NCBI GenBank assembly: GCA_036388295.1 | Contig: DASVSC010000140.1 | Location: 1 to 30,772 of the forward strand | Direction of reading: 5' to 3' | DNA: 30,772 nt | From: RYN-431 sp036388295 | GTDB lineage: Bacteria > Planctomycetota > Phycisphaerae > Tepidisphaerales > Tepidisphaeraceae | Shown here: positions 1 to 8,421 of the stretch, piece by piece | Numbering within the stretch: the stretch's first letter is position 1 | How the letters are laid out: the number at the start of each line of letters is the position of its first letter | Made by a program: the position numbers and the translations under genes | Notes under the pieces: generated by a model | What the model saw: the letters and a program-made list of their open reading frames with translations, nothing else | The model's database searches: none | Told to the model about the DNA's origin: nothing

Positions 1-1516
1 CTTGCCACCGTCCCTGTGCCCACTTGAAGACCTCGATTTTAATATTGGCTGGAGTTCGTTCGGCAGCCCAGTTCGTGCCGGCTAAGTAGAACTCCGCGGT
101 GGGCTTGACCTCAACGGCTTCGGACCATTTTGTGTCGTCAAGCTCGCTCCAAATAGCGAACAACTGCGCCAGTTCCGGAGGCTGAACGACGTTAGAAGCG
201 AACACGGGGCTGCGCAATGCGTACAGCACCTGGTAGCGATAGGTATGTCCTTCAACCACTGTCTCGTCATAAGCCCAACCCTGAAATGGCGCAGTCAGCG
301 GAGGCTGAAAGCTGGGCGTCGGTAGTGGTTCAGCAGGCGGCATGCCAGCCACTGCTGCGTTTGCCGGTGCGGGTAGCGGGGCTTCCGCAGCACCAGCACC
401 GCCGCCTGGAGCCGCTGGCGGGCGAGGTGGCTGGTATTGCACGCCCAGTAAACCGCCGACATCCACAGGACGCTGTGGATCAGGTGCGACGCTATCGTTA
501 TTGCCACCACCGCCGCGACGGCCGCCACCGCCCGCTGGTGCGCGGGGTGTAGGAGCCGCGCGGCGTTTCGAATCTTGCAGTTCCTTGGCCGCTCGGGCTT
601 TCTCGGCACGAATAGCTTCGGGATCCCACTTCGGGAGCAGTTCGTCCATCGGCGGGTCCCACGGGCCTTCGCCGAAGATGACATGGTAGAACGTCGGGCG
701 AAGAAGGTCGGATTGACCTTGCGGCGAGTCGGACCATGTGCGGAATCCATTAATTTCTGCCGGCCCCGCTCCTGCGGCGGGTATCGGGAAAATCGTCACG
801 TCGTTTTTGATATAGGGAACTTCTATCGGTGCGGTCCACGTTCCATCAGGCATGCTTTCCTGACGCATCAATTTCACGGCAACGATTCCGGTTGTCGCGT
901 CTCTTGGAACCTTTTTTTCGTCGAATGATTTAGCTATTTCGTTGGTAAGAATGCGGTAGCCGACACGCACATAACTCATGTCGCGCCCCGGTGGAAGCGA
1001 GGTCGCCCCAACAGCGGCAGCCGGTGCCGGTGGGGGCGTCGCAGCGGCTGCCGACGGCGATGGACCTGCGTAGGCACGTGCGGCTTTGATTTCAACAGTT
1101 TCGCTCGGCGGTACGGCCGGTAATGCCGTAACAAGCTCGCCCTTCGTGACGACCCGTTGATCCGCGTCGATCTTGAAGTCTGACGGCTTGCTGTTAAATG
1201 GCACGCCGGCCAAGACAAGGGGTTCGGTCGACCCCTTCAACGCATCACTCCAATTGCGGATTACGGCGGAGGCGGACGTTTCGAGAGGAGGTTGAACTGG
1301 CCCCTCGACTTTCAACGCCTGTTCGACGCGCTCGGTCTGCGTACGTCCGACGTGATCATCAACTTCGCCGGGCCCGAGGGTGCTGCCACTGGGACCGGGC
1401 ACAGTTACCGGTGCCATCAAAACGTAAGTCCACAGTGTCCAAGCAAGGAACAGCCCCCCCAGGCTGATTGCCAGCCATTGGACATGTTTTTCAAGAAAAT
1501 CGAGTATCTTTTCCAT
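1..1516 (-). CDS. Single-pass membrane protein of the pilus operon, C-terminus cut by window edge
   Basis: The minus frame stays open for 505 codons from the ATG at 1514-1516 to the window edge, so the C-terminus is missing. The start follows an AGGGTGA-like ribosome site. About residues 13-34 (starting HVQWLAISLGGLFLAW) form one transmembrane segment near the N-terminus, implying a short cytoplasmic tail and a large periplasmic part. That part alternates ordered stretches with Pro/Ala/Gly-rich linkers, including a Gly/Arg-rich run encoded near 500-550. It lies 41 bp after the PilO-like gene and is third in an operon headed by pilM-pilN, where a PilP-type partner would be expected. I recognise no domain; a PilP-like or pilotin-like role is inference from position only. 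That it is a real gene is fairly secure because of its length, start and operon position. Confidence 0.8.
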   Translation of the reverse strand, partial: MEKILDFLEKHVQWLAISLGGLFLAWTLWTYVLMAPVTVPGPSGSTLGPGEVDDHVGRTQTERVEQALKVEGPVQPPLETSASAVIRNWSDALKGSTEPLVLAGVPFNSKPSDFKIDADQRVVTKGELVTALPAVPPSETVEIKAARAYAGPSPSAAAATPPPAPAAAVGATSLPPGRDMSYVRVGYRILTNEIAKSFDEKKVPRDATTGIVAVKLMRQESMPDGTWTAPIEVPYIKNDVTIFPIPAAGAGPAEINGFRTWSDSPQGQSDLLRPTFYHVIFGEGPWDPPMDELLPKWDPEAIRAEKARAAKELQDSKRRAAPTPRAPAGGGGRRGGGGNNDSVAPDPQRPVDVGGLLGVQYQPPRPPAAPGGGAGAAEAPLPAPANAAVAGMPPAEPLPTPSFQPPLTAPFQGWAYDETVVEGHTYRYQVLYALRSPVFASNVVQPPELAQLFAIWSELDDTKWSEAVEVKPTAEFYLAGTNWAAERTPANIKIEVFKWAQGRWQ

Positions 1517-1557
1517 AAATCACCCTGAACGAAGGGGCCTTCGCGTACTGCAGTTTA

Positions 1558-2988
1558 TCAAGTGATGCCGAAGCCACTACCGGTATCAACTGGTGCGGCA
1601 CCTGGCACGCCACCCGGTGCGCCAACTCCACCGCGAAGCATGTCCGGGGGCATTAGTGGACCGATGAACCTACGTAGCAACAGGTACTGGGCTCGCAGAT
1701 GGACCTGGACAACCGGCCGACTGCCATAGATGAACCCCTGCATATGGGCGACCGCGGAATCAACGGTCTGAACGTCAACCGAGCGGACTGACAGGTAACG
1801 GTTGCGTCCCAAGCCCGCGAGCACATCCGGCAGTGAAGCCGCCTCACAGACAATCGTCATGTTAAACGGGAGCACGTCATACAGATCATTTGTTGTCTGG
1901 CCGAGGGGATTACGCGCAAAATCGACCGGAACCTTGGCCGTCGGGAGCGGTGGGACAACAGGGCCGGCGGGAGCAGCGGGCGCGGGCACGGGGGCAACGG
2001 CAGCCGCCACGGCAGGCGGCGGGCTGTACGGCAACGCGAAACGAATGCTGATCAAACGCTTGATCGGGGCTTCGATGACGCCTTGTTTGAACTTCTCGAC
2101 CGCCGGCCGATTGATGTCATAAATAGCGCGGCAGATCTCCTGCTGCAGCCACAACCCGACTTGGGCGATAAAAATATCGTTCGCTGCCGGGGCAGTGTTT
2201 CCAACGATCTTGTCGTGAGCCACAAAGGTTGTCGCGGGGTCAAGATAGACCATCGACAGTTTAGCGACCTCCGCTCGCAGTTGGTCGCCCACGACGCCAC
2301 GCTGACGGACGATGGCCGCATTCACCTGCGCCAGATTGCTCACCTGGCCGTTGATGATGATGGGCAAATCCCGTTTGATGTTGGCCTCTTCGACGTCACC
2401 GCGCGCTTTGATCTCCGGTTCGGTCGGTGGCAAACGTCCGACGAGCGGCGAGTTCAATACGGGCGCCGGCGGACCGGAGGTCGCCGCGTTTCCAGGGCCT
2501 GCGGCAAGACCGCCGTTTGCAGTTCCCGCGCCCGCTCCGCCGCCGGATGCGGGGGCGGCCATCATCGCGCCCATGACTTTCCGATACGCATCCATGAACC
2601 GATACGCGATCGACTGCTGGCCCGTGCCACCCGGCAGGGCGTTGGGCACGAGCGGCTGGAGTGCTTCTTGCTGAATCCGAACGGCGGCATCGACGAAATC
2701 ACTGGTCGTCTTCGCCCAGCCTTCGGTAATCTTTCGACCCGCTTCGTAAACAGGTTCCGTCGGGAACCGACGCAGCGGCTGGCGATCTTCATCCTTTGAA
2801 CTGAGCGTCGGCCAAGTACGCTGTTCGTTGGCGACCTTTTCAAGGCCGCTGCCAATTTCAGTACTCTTTCGAAGTTGAGTCGCAATGTCCGTGTACATGC
2901 CGCCGAGCGGGTAGAAGATCAGGACCACGCAAAGCAGCGCGATGACGCCGCAAATAATGCTGACTAGATTCTTTTTGACGATGTCCAT
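1558..2988 (-). CDS. PilO-like type IV pilus inner-membrane assembly protein
   Basis: The 476-residue product has a short cytoplasmic N-terminus, one membrane helix at about 9-31, then a probable coiled coil (about 33-60). Ala/Gly/Pro-rich linkers lie at about 145-180 and 320-350. The C-terminal part (about 355-455) reads like the compact alpha/beta domain of PilO: a start near YDVLPFNMTIVCEAASLPDV, a short helix, and a later beta strand PVVQVHLRAQYLLL. PilO normally pairs with PilN in the periplasm to link PilM to the secretin. Here it follows the PilM-PilN fusion by 48 bp on the same strand, which supports the assignment. It is roughly twice the usual PilO length because of the linkers. Similarity is weak, so the PilO call is inference from topology and position. 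Confidence 0.6.
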   Translation of the reverse strand: MDIVKKNLVSIICGVIALLCVVLIFYPLGGMYTDIATQLRKSTEIGSGLEKVANEQRTWPTLSSKDEDRQPLRRFPTEPVYEAGRKITEGWAKTTSDFVDAAVRIQQEALQPLVPNALPGGTGQQSIAYRFMDAYRKVMGAMMAAPASGGGAGAGTANGGLAAGPGNAATSGPPAPVLNSPLVGRLPPTEPEIKARGDVEEANIKRDLPIIINGQVSNLAQVNAAIVRQRGVVGDQLRAEVAKLSMVYLDPATTFVAHDKIVGNTAPAANDIFIAQVGLWLQQEICRAIYDINRPAVEKFKQGVIEAPIKRLISIRFALPYSPPPAVAAAVAPVPAPAAPAGPVVPPLPTAKVPVDFARNPLGQTTNDLYDVLPFNMTIVCEAASLPDVLAGLGRNRYLSVRSVDVQTVDSAVAHMQGFIYGSRPVVQVHLRAQYLLLRRFIGPLMPPDMLRGGVGAPGGVPGAAPVDTGSGFGIT

Positions 2989-3036
2989 GATGAGCGGCTC
3001 GGCTGAAGAGGCGGTACGTCGGCTACGCTTCCAAAT

Positions 3037-5229
3037 TCAAGGCGTCACGGCCGCGGCCGCGTCGGGTGCAGCTGGCGCGGGAGCATTCGGATCGGCCGGA
3101 GTGGCGGCCGGGTCAGGCTTCACCCAAGGTGCGGGATCTAACTCCACGGCGACCGCGATTTCGAACAACCAGTCGTTTAGAACGGATTCACCCGTGAGTC
3201 GGTCGTTGAACGCTTCATTGGAAGGACCGCCAGGTACGACCGGAGCGGCCCCGCTTGGATAGCCCGGAAACATTGGCGGGCGTTCGCCGGGCTCACCCAT
3301 GCCGCCGGGCGACATGCCCGCGCCTGCTGCGCTAATGCCGGCGGCTTTCGCGGCCTTCGCGGCAGTGATGATCGTGTGATCTCGCGTCAGCGTCGCCATT
3401 CGTGCCGCGTCGCGCGACACCTGATTACGTTGGAGAATCCAGACTTTACGGACGGCGTATTGCAGACTCGGCCGCGCCTGCGTTGGCTTCACGCTTTGCA
3501 GGGCGTTTTGCAGATCCCGTTCGATAAACTCGACCGCCTGCTCCAGCGGACAGGTCACACGCATGGTCAGGATGAACCCGCGACCTTTGCCGGCGGGATC
3601 CGCGGCTGCGGCCGCTGCGGCAGGGTCGGCGGAAGCCGGGGCACCGAAGGAGACAGAACTGCTCGCGCTGCCCAGCGAATCGTCCGTCAGCGGTGGTGCG
3701 GCGACGGGTCGGAACGCCGCGTCGGCTAGCTTCGGTGCGAGTGCCGGGTCGTACTGGCTGATCAGTTCGTTGATCTGAATCACCTGCCGCTGGCCGCGGG
3801 GCACTTTTTTGATGGCATCGATATCGCCGTTCTTCAGGGCTGTGGCCAAGGGCTCGGGCGGCTGCGGGATGGCATTGACCAAATCCGTCAGCAACAGCGG
3901 CCAGAGCGTTTTTCCCTCGTTGAGCGTTTGCAGATTGGCGATCGTGACGCGCTCGGGCTCGCCAGCGGATTGGACGGTGGTCCACTTGCTCGACAGATCC
4001 GACGCTCGCTTCAGAATCTCGGCGTTATGACTGCGGGTGGCTTCCTTGCTCGTGTACTGCAGGCGCTCGAAGAACAAGCGAGCGCCGACGACAGTCACAC
4101 CGCCAACGAACAGCGCGGCGGCCAAGCCGAACCATTTGGTCTTTTCCTGCCAGACGCGTTCCTTCTGGATCGCGCGGGGGAGGAGCGAACTGTTGACCAT
4201 CGCGCCGCCCATCGCCTGAACGGCCAGGCCGTAGGCGCCGACGACGCTGAGCAGGTTGTCGCCGAACGTGGCCGCCTGCTTCGGGTCGGCCGGGGCGCCG
4301 GCGCTGAAGCCGTCGATGCGTTCGACGGGCAGCTGCAGGTTCTGCTGCAGGTATTTCTGTAGGCCCGGCAGCTTGAACGTGCCGCCGAGGGCGTAAATTT
4401 TCGTGATCTTCGCGTCGCGGTGGACGCTGGAGTAGAAGCCGATCGAGCGTTGGATTTCGGCGACCAGGTCGGCGAACACCGGCCGCATGTGTTGGAATAT
4501 CTGGCGGGCGTATTTGCTGGTGGCGGCGTTGCGTTTCAAGTCTTCGGCCTTGACCGCATTGAGTTTGAACGCACGGATCAGGGCTTCGGTGAAGTTGCTG
4601 CCGCCGATGGGGATCGAGCGCATCCAGATCGACTGGTTGTTGGCAATCAGCAGGTCGGTGTTGTCCGTGCCGACGTCGACGACCATCGCCACGCCGTCAT
4701 TAAACCGGCCGTCGAATTGCAGCGCGTTGTAGACGGCCAGCGGATTCATCTGGACCGTCTGGACGTTCAGATCGAAGTCCGTGAAGTAGCCGATGTGCTG
4801 GTTCACCAGCTCGCGGCGCATGGCGAAGATGCCGACTTCGATTTCCGGGTTATCTTCTTCGCGGAAGAGCTGGTAGCTCCACTCGACGTCGTCCAGCGGG
4901 AAGGGGATCTGCTGAATGGCTTCGAAGCGGACGATTTCGGGAACTTTCTTTTCCTCGACCGGCGGCAGCTTCACGAAGCGGGCGAAGCTGTTCTGCCCGC
5001 TGACGCCGACACTCACCACGCCACCTTTGAAAGTGTGGCGCTGTGTGAAGTTCGCGAGCGCGGTCTGGATCAGTTGTTCTTTGTTGTCGCCGGCCTGACT
5101 GAGGATGGTTTCGTGTTCGATGAACTCGAAGTCGTCGACCCGGACGCCGTCGCCGTCGCGGACGAGCCGCACGGCCTTGAGCGCACGATTACCGATGTCA
5201 ATGCCCCAGGCGAAACGAGGAGTGGCCAT
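3037..5229 (-). CDS. pilM: PilM-PilN fusion, type IV pilus assembly ATPase-like protein
   Basis: This 730-residue protein joins two pilus components that are usually separate. Residues 1-345 are a PilM actin-like domain: phosphate motif GIDIGNRALKAV at 9-20, second phosphate loop VVDVGTDNTDLLIA at 183-196, and adenosine motif ALGGTFKLPGL at 280-290. Residues 346-358 (NSSLLPRAIQKER) resemble the PilN N-terminal tail that docks on PilM. A membrane helix at about 366-387, a coiled coil (390-420) and a PilN-like WPLLLTDLVNAIP stretch (443-455) follow. After a linker rich in Ala and Pro, residues 551-605 look like a second periplasmic domain, and the end is again Pro/Ala-rich. The PilM part would sit in the cytoplasm and the rest in the periplasm. 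It heads an operon with the PilO-like gene. The ATG start is preceded by GAAGG. Confidence 0.85.
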   Translation of the reverse strand: MATPRFAWGIDIGNRALKAVRLVRDGDGVRVDDFEFIEHETILSQAGDNKEQLIQTALANFTQRHTFKGGVVSVGVSGQNSFARFVKLPPVEEKKVPEIVRFEAIQQIPFPLDDVEWSYQLFREEDNPEIEVGIFAMRRELVNQHIGYFTDFDLNVQTVQMNPLAVYNALQFDGRFNDGVAMVVDVGTDNTDLLIANNQSIWMRSIPIGGSNFTEALIRAFKLNAVKAEDLKRNAATSKYARQIFQHMRPVFADLVAEIQRSIGFYSSVHRDAKITKIYALGGTFKLPGLQKYLQQNLQLPVERIDGFSAGAPADPKQAATFGDNLLSVVGAYGLAVQAMGGAMVNSSLLPRAIQKERVWQEKTKWFGLAAALFVGGVTVVGARLFFERLQYTSKEATRSHNAEILKRASDLSSKWTTVQSAGEPERVTIANLQTLNEGKTLWPLLLTDLVNAIPQPPEPLATALKNGDIDAIKKVPRGQRQVIQINELISQYDPALAPKLADAAFRPVAAPPLTDDSLGSASSSVSFGAPASADPAAAAAAADPAGKGRGFILTMRVTCPLEQAVEFIERDLQNALQSVKPTQARPSLQYAVRKVWILQRNQVSRDAARMATLTRDHTIITAAKAAKAAGISAAGAGMSPGGMGEPGERPPMFPGYPSGAAPVVPGGPSNEAFNDRLTGESVLNDWLFEIAVAVELDPAPWVKPDPAATPADPNAPAPAAPDAAAAVTP

Positions 5230-5248
5230 AACGTTGCCTTCAGTGTTG

Positions 5249-5270
5249 GCGGGGCATGAACGCGCCCCGC
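5249..5270 (-). promoter_or_regulatory. Short hairpin in the pilM leader
   Basis: A perfect 7-bp inverted repeat (GCGGGGC / GCCCCGC) with an 8-nt loop lies 20 nt before the pilM start codon, close to the ribosome site. It could fold in the mRNA and tune translation. Upstream I see only a weak TTGATG-17-TACACC promoter-like pair, so the transcription start is not established. Confidence 0.3.
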
Positions 5271-5371
5271 AAGTCCGCTGTCGTAGGTGTACCCCGAAAG
5301 CGGGTTCGCATCAATCTTGGTGCGGCGAATCGTCAATAGGTGGTACGCCGGCGGCGGCGGGAAGGTTCTGG

Positions 5372-5457
5372 GGTTGATCGGTTGATGAGTTGATAGGTTG
5401 ATCAGTGGCCGCCTGCGATCGTCAGGCGGCCACTGATCGACTCATCAACCGATCACC
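5372..5457. repeat. Long repeat-built hairpin directly after cysA (GTTGAT family)
   Basis: The core is a perfect 16-bp stem, 5400-5415 against 5423-5438 (left arm GATCAGTGGCCGCCTG), closed by a 7-nt loop. Outside it, 5372-5390 pairs with 5439-5457 almost completely, leaving one repeat unit (about 5391-5399) as a bulge. The left side is a run of degenerate 8-bp units: GGTTGATC, GGTTGATG, AGTTGATA, GGTTGATC. The structure ends at the base next to the cysA stop codon, so it would form the 3' end of the sulfate operon mRNA. No T-run follows on the minus strand, so it is not a textbook intrinsic terminator. The same family recurs behind rpsO. A role as U-less terminator or 3'-end stabiliser is inference. 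Confidence 0.85.
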
Positions 5458-6489
5458 TCAGATCGAATAATCCGTATCGAATGTGTGGGCCTCTTTTACG
5501 CCCACGAACACCTTCTGGCCCCGGCCGAGGCCCAATTGCAGGTGTTGTTGACGGGGCAGTTCGGCTTCCATGATCGTGCCGTCATCCAAACGCTTAAGGG
5601 TGACGGTCACGGTGGCCCCCGCAAAGGCGACGTGTTCGACTTCGGCCGCGATCGCGCCGTCCACGCCGGCGGCGACGATTTCGACGTCGTGCGGGCGGAC
5701 GTAGCTCGTCTTGCCCCCAGCGCCGCTGCCCGCGGTTTCGGCGTGCCGACCGTGGAACAGGTTGACGTTACCGAGGAACTGCAGCACGAACGCGTTGGCG
5801 GGATGTTCGTAGACGTTTTCGGGCGTGCCGACTTGCTCGATCTTCCCCTTGTTCAGCACGGCGATCCGGTCGGCCACTTCAAGGGCCTCTTCCTGGTCGT
5901 GGGTGACGAACACGCTGGTGATGCCGACGTCGTCGTGCAAATGACGAAGCCACCGGCGGAGTTCCCGACGGACCTTCGCATCGAGCGCGCCGAACGGCTC
6001 GTCCAGCAGCAGCACCTTCGGCTCGACGGCCAACGCGCGGGCGAGCGCGACGCGCTGCCGTTGGCCGCCCGACAGTTGCTGCGGGTAGCGTTTTGCGAGG
6101 CCTTCCAGTTGCACCAGTTTGAGCAGGTGTTCCACACGATCCCGAATGGCCGACCGGGCCGGACGTTGCCGCCACGGTTTGACGCGTAGGCCGAAGGCGA
6201 CGTTCTCGAACACCGTCATGTTCTTGAACAGCGCGTAGTGCTGGAACACGAAGCCGACTTTCCGCTGGCTGACGTGCTGGCCGACGACGTTTTCGTCGTG
6301 GAAGCTGATCTCGCCCTGCCCGTCGTCCGGCACTTCCAGTCCGGCGATGATGCGCAGCAAGGTCGTCTTGCCCGACCCGCTCGGCCCGAGCAGCGCCACC
6401 AGTTCGCCTTGGTTGATCCGCAGGCTGACGTCATTCAGCGCGGTGAAGTTGCCGAAGGTCTTGGTGATGTTCTTTACTTCGATGCTCAA
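5458..6489 (-). CDS. cysA: Sulfate/thiosulfate ABC transporter ATP-binding protein CysA
   Basis: The 343-residue protein energises sulfate uptake on the cytoplasmic face. Motifs visible: Walker A GPSGSGKT (35-42), Q-loop Q83 in VFQHYALF, signature LSGGQ (139-143), Walker B VLLLDEP (159-165), D-loop GALD (167-170) and switch His197 in VFVTHDQ. A C-terminal extension (about 240-343) fits the regulatory domain of CysA proteins, with FLGNVNLFHGR at its start. The start is TTG at 6487-6489, inside a TTGA overlap with the cysW stop, so translation is probably coupled. It is the last gene of sbp-cysT-cysW-cysA. A molybdate or other oxyanion role is less likely given its Sbp and CysTW partners. Confidence 0.95.
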   Translation of the reverse strand: MSIEVKNITKTFGNFTALNDVSLRINQGELVALLGPSGSGKTTLLRIIAGLEVPDDGQGEISFHDENVVGQHVSQRKVGFVFQHYALFKNMTVFENVAFGLRVKPWRQRPARSAIRDRVEHLLKLVQLEGLAKRYPQQLSGGQRQRVALARALAVEPKVLLLDEPFGALDAKVRRELRRWLRHLHDDVGITSVFVTHDQEEALEVADRIAVLNKGKIEQVGTPENVYEHPANAFVLQFLGNVNLFHGRHAETAGSGAGGKTSYVRPHDVEIVAAGVDGAIAAEVEHVAFAGATVTVTLKRLDDGTIMEAELPRQQHLQLGLGRGQKVFVGVKEAHTFDTDYSI

Positions 6490-7541
6490 TGTCCTGCTCC
6501 CGGCTTCTTCACGACCGCCTGCTCCGACTGCTTGCGGTCGATGACGACTTTCAGCAGCAGCGTCACGATCGACACGCTCGCCAGCAGCGACGCGACCGCG
6601 AACGCCTGCTGGGTGTTGTACGACTGCCAGATCTTTTCAATGCGCAGCGGCATGGTGTCGTTGGCGTCGGTGCTGCCGCTGACGACGCTGACGGCACCGA
6701 ACTCGCCGATCGCCCGGGCGGTGCAGAGGATAATGCCGTACAGCAGGCCCCACTTGATGGCCGGCAGTGTCACGCGGCGGAAGGTCTGCTTGCCGTTCGC
6801 GCCAAGGGTGATCGCGGCCTGTTCGCTTTCGGTGCCTTGGCTTTCCATCAGCGGGAGCAGCGCCCGGGCGACGAACGGGAAGGTGACGAAGGTCGACGCC
6901 AGCGCGGTCGCCAACGGCGTGAAGATCACGCCCTCGTACCAGTTCGAAAACCCGATCGGCCACCAGTGGCCCTCGAACCCGCGCCAATACGCCGACCACG
7001 GCCACGGCCATTGAATATGCGTCGCCCAGTCGCCGAAGATGCCGACCCGGCCCATCAGCAGCACGAAGATCAACCCCGCCACGACCGGCGAAACCGAGAA
7101 CGGCAAGTCGATCAGCGAGATCAAAAACGTTTTCCCGCGGAAGCGGAACTTGCTGATCGCCCAGGCCGCCGCCAAGCCGAACACGGTGTTGAGCGGCACG
7201 ACGATCAGGGCAACGGTCGCCGTCATGGCGATGGCGTCGCGCGTTTTCGGCGCTTGCCGCACTTCGTTGTTGGCCACCACGCGCTCGCGGCGCGGCATCT
7301 TCTCCAGAACTTCCGGGTCCAGCGGCGGGGCGTAGAACGTGCGGACGTACGCGTCCACGCCCTTCGAAAACGCGCCGCGGAACACTTGAAACACCGGCCA
7401 GATGATGAACGCGCTCAGGAACAGCACGGCGATGGCCGTCAGCAGCCAGCGCACGACTTTGCTGCCCGGCTGCTGCAGATGGCTCGGCAGGCCGCGGACT
7501 TCGGCGGCACGCGTCGCAACGGGGGCGGTCGGGACGCTCAT
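6486..7541 (-). CDS. cysW: Sulfate ABC transporter permease CysW
   Basis: One of the two channel-forming subunits of the sulfate importer. Six or so hydrophobic segments are visible, with the CysW hallmark stretches LIDLPFSVSPVVAGL (143-157) and RAIGEFGAVSVVSGS (276-290). The EAA loop that contacts CysA is EQAAITLGANGKQTFRRVTLP (from 240 on). At 351 residues it is about 60 longer than the usual CysW. The excess is a charged insertion at about 71-100 and a Trp-rich insertion at about 175-205. The start codon overlaps the cysT stop as ATGA, and its own stop overlaps cysA. Confidence 0.95.
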   Translation of the reverse strand: MSVPTAPVATRAAEVRGLPSHLQQPGSKVVRWLLTAIAVLFLSAFIIWPVFQVFRGAFSKGVDAYVRTFYAPPLDPEVLEKMPRRERVVANNEVRQAPKTRDAIAMTATVALIVVPLNTVFGLAAAWAISKFRFRGKTFLISLIDLPFSVSPVVAGLIFVLLMGRVGIFGDWATHIQWPWPWSAYWRGFEGHWWPIGFSNWYEGVIFTPLATALASTFVTFPFVARALLPLMESQGTESEQAAITLGANGKQTFRRVTLPAIKWGLLYGIILCTARAIGEFGAVSVVSGSTDANDTMPLRIEKIWQSYNTQQAFAVASLLASVSIVTLLLKVVIDRKQSEQAVVKKPGAGH

Positions 7542-8368
7542 CGCTCGTGCCTCCGCGCCATGGCGTCGATGAAGTTCAGGACGAGCAGGATCGACAACGA
7601 CATCAGCAGCAGCATCAGCCCGACGGCCGTCGCGTTGGATACGCCGCTGACGCCGTTGGCGTCGGTCGGCTCGATCAGTTTCTCAACGATGATCTGCGGC
7701 ACGATCTGGCTGACGCCGGGGATGTTGCGCGAAACGAAAATGACCGACCCGTACTCGCCGACGCAGCGAGCGAAGGCCAGCGCCACGCCGCTGATCCAGG
7801 CCGGGAACAGCACCGGGAAAATCACCCGGCGGAAAATCGTCACCGGCCCCGCGCCCAGACTCATGGCCGCCTGCTCGGTTTCGGTTTCCCAGTCCTGCAA
7901 AACGGGTTGGACCGTGCGGATCACGAACGGCAGGCCGACGAAGACCAGCATCAGCGTCACCGCGTACCAGTCGCGGTTCGGATTGTCCATGTCACTGACG
8001 ATCGGGAGGCTGCTGAAAACGCTGGCGAACGCGATGCCGGCCACTGCGGTCGGCAGGGCGAAAGGCAAGTCGACAATCGCGTCAAAAATCTTTCGGCCCG
8101 GGAAGGGGTAACGCACCAACACCCACGCCACGATCAGCCCGAACACGCCATTGATCGCCGCCGCCGCCAGTGACGCGCCGATGGACAACTTGTAAGCCGA
8201 CACGACGAACGGGTCTGTCACGGTCGAGTAAAAGTCATTCCAGGACAGCGTCGCGCTTTTGACCGCCAGCGCCGCCAGCGGGATCAGCACGATCAGCGAC
8301 AGGTAAAACAGCGTGTAGCCGAGCGAGAGCCGGAAACCGGGAAGAACGTTGCGGCGGAGTTGCGGCAT
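7538..8368 (-). CDS. cysT: Sulfate ABC transporter permease CysT (CysU)
   Basis: The 276-residue partner permease of CysW has the normal family length. The first membrane helix is at about 16-37, the conserved DLPFALPTAVAGI lies at 100-112, the EAA loop EQAAMSLGAGPVTIFRRVIF starts at 165, and CVGEYGSVIFVSRNIP at 202-217 is typical of CysT. It forms the sulfate channel in the inner membrane with CysW, driven by CysA. The ATG at 8366-8368 has no strong ribosome site nearby. The 145-bp gap to sbp upstream holds a long hairpin, which may lower expression of the membrane and ATPase genes relative to the binding protein. That effect is inference. Confidence 0.95.
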   Translation of the reverse strand: MPQLRRNVLPGFRLSLGYTLFYLSLIVLIPLAALAVKSATLSWNDFYSTVTDPFVVSAYKLSIGASLAAAAINGVFGLIVAWVLVRYPFPGRKIFDAIVDLPFALPTAVAGIAFASVFSSLPIVSDMDNPNRDWYAVTLMLVFVGLPFVIRTVQPVLQDWETETEQAAMSLGAGPVTIFRRVIFPVLFPAWISGVALAFARCVGEYGSVIFVSRNIPGVSQIVPQIIVEKLIEPTDANGVSGVSNATAVGLMLLLMSLSILLVLNFIDAMARRHER

Positions 8369-8421
8369 GAAAGGGCGGGTATCTTATAGGAATGGTGGGA
8401 AGTTGGTAGGGGATGAAGCGG

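Noticed and set aside
5372..5457. CRISPR array or tandem-repeat toxin region
   Set aside because: The units are 8 bp with no spacers and form an inverted structure, so this is a hairpin and not a CRISPR array.
6489..8111. 540-codon plus-strand frame opposite cysW and cysT
   Set aside because: His/Arg/Asp-rich antisense shadow of the permease genes.
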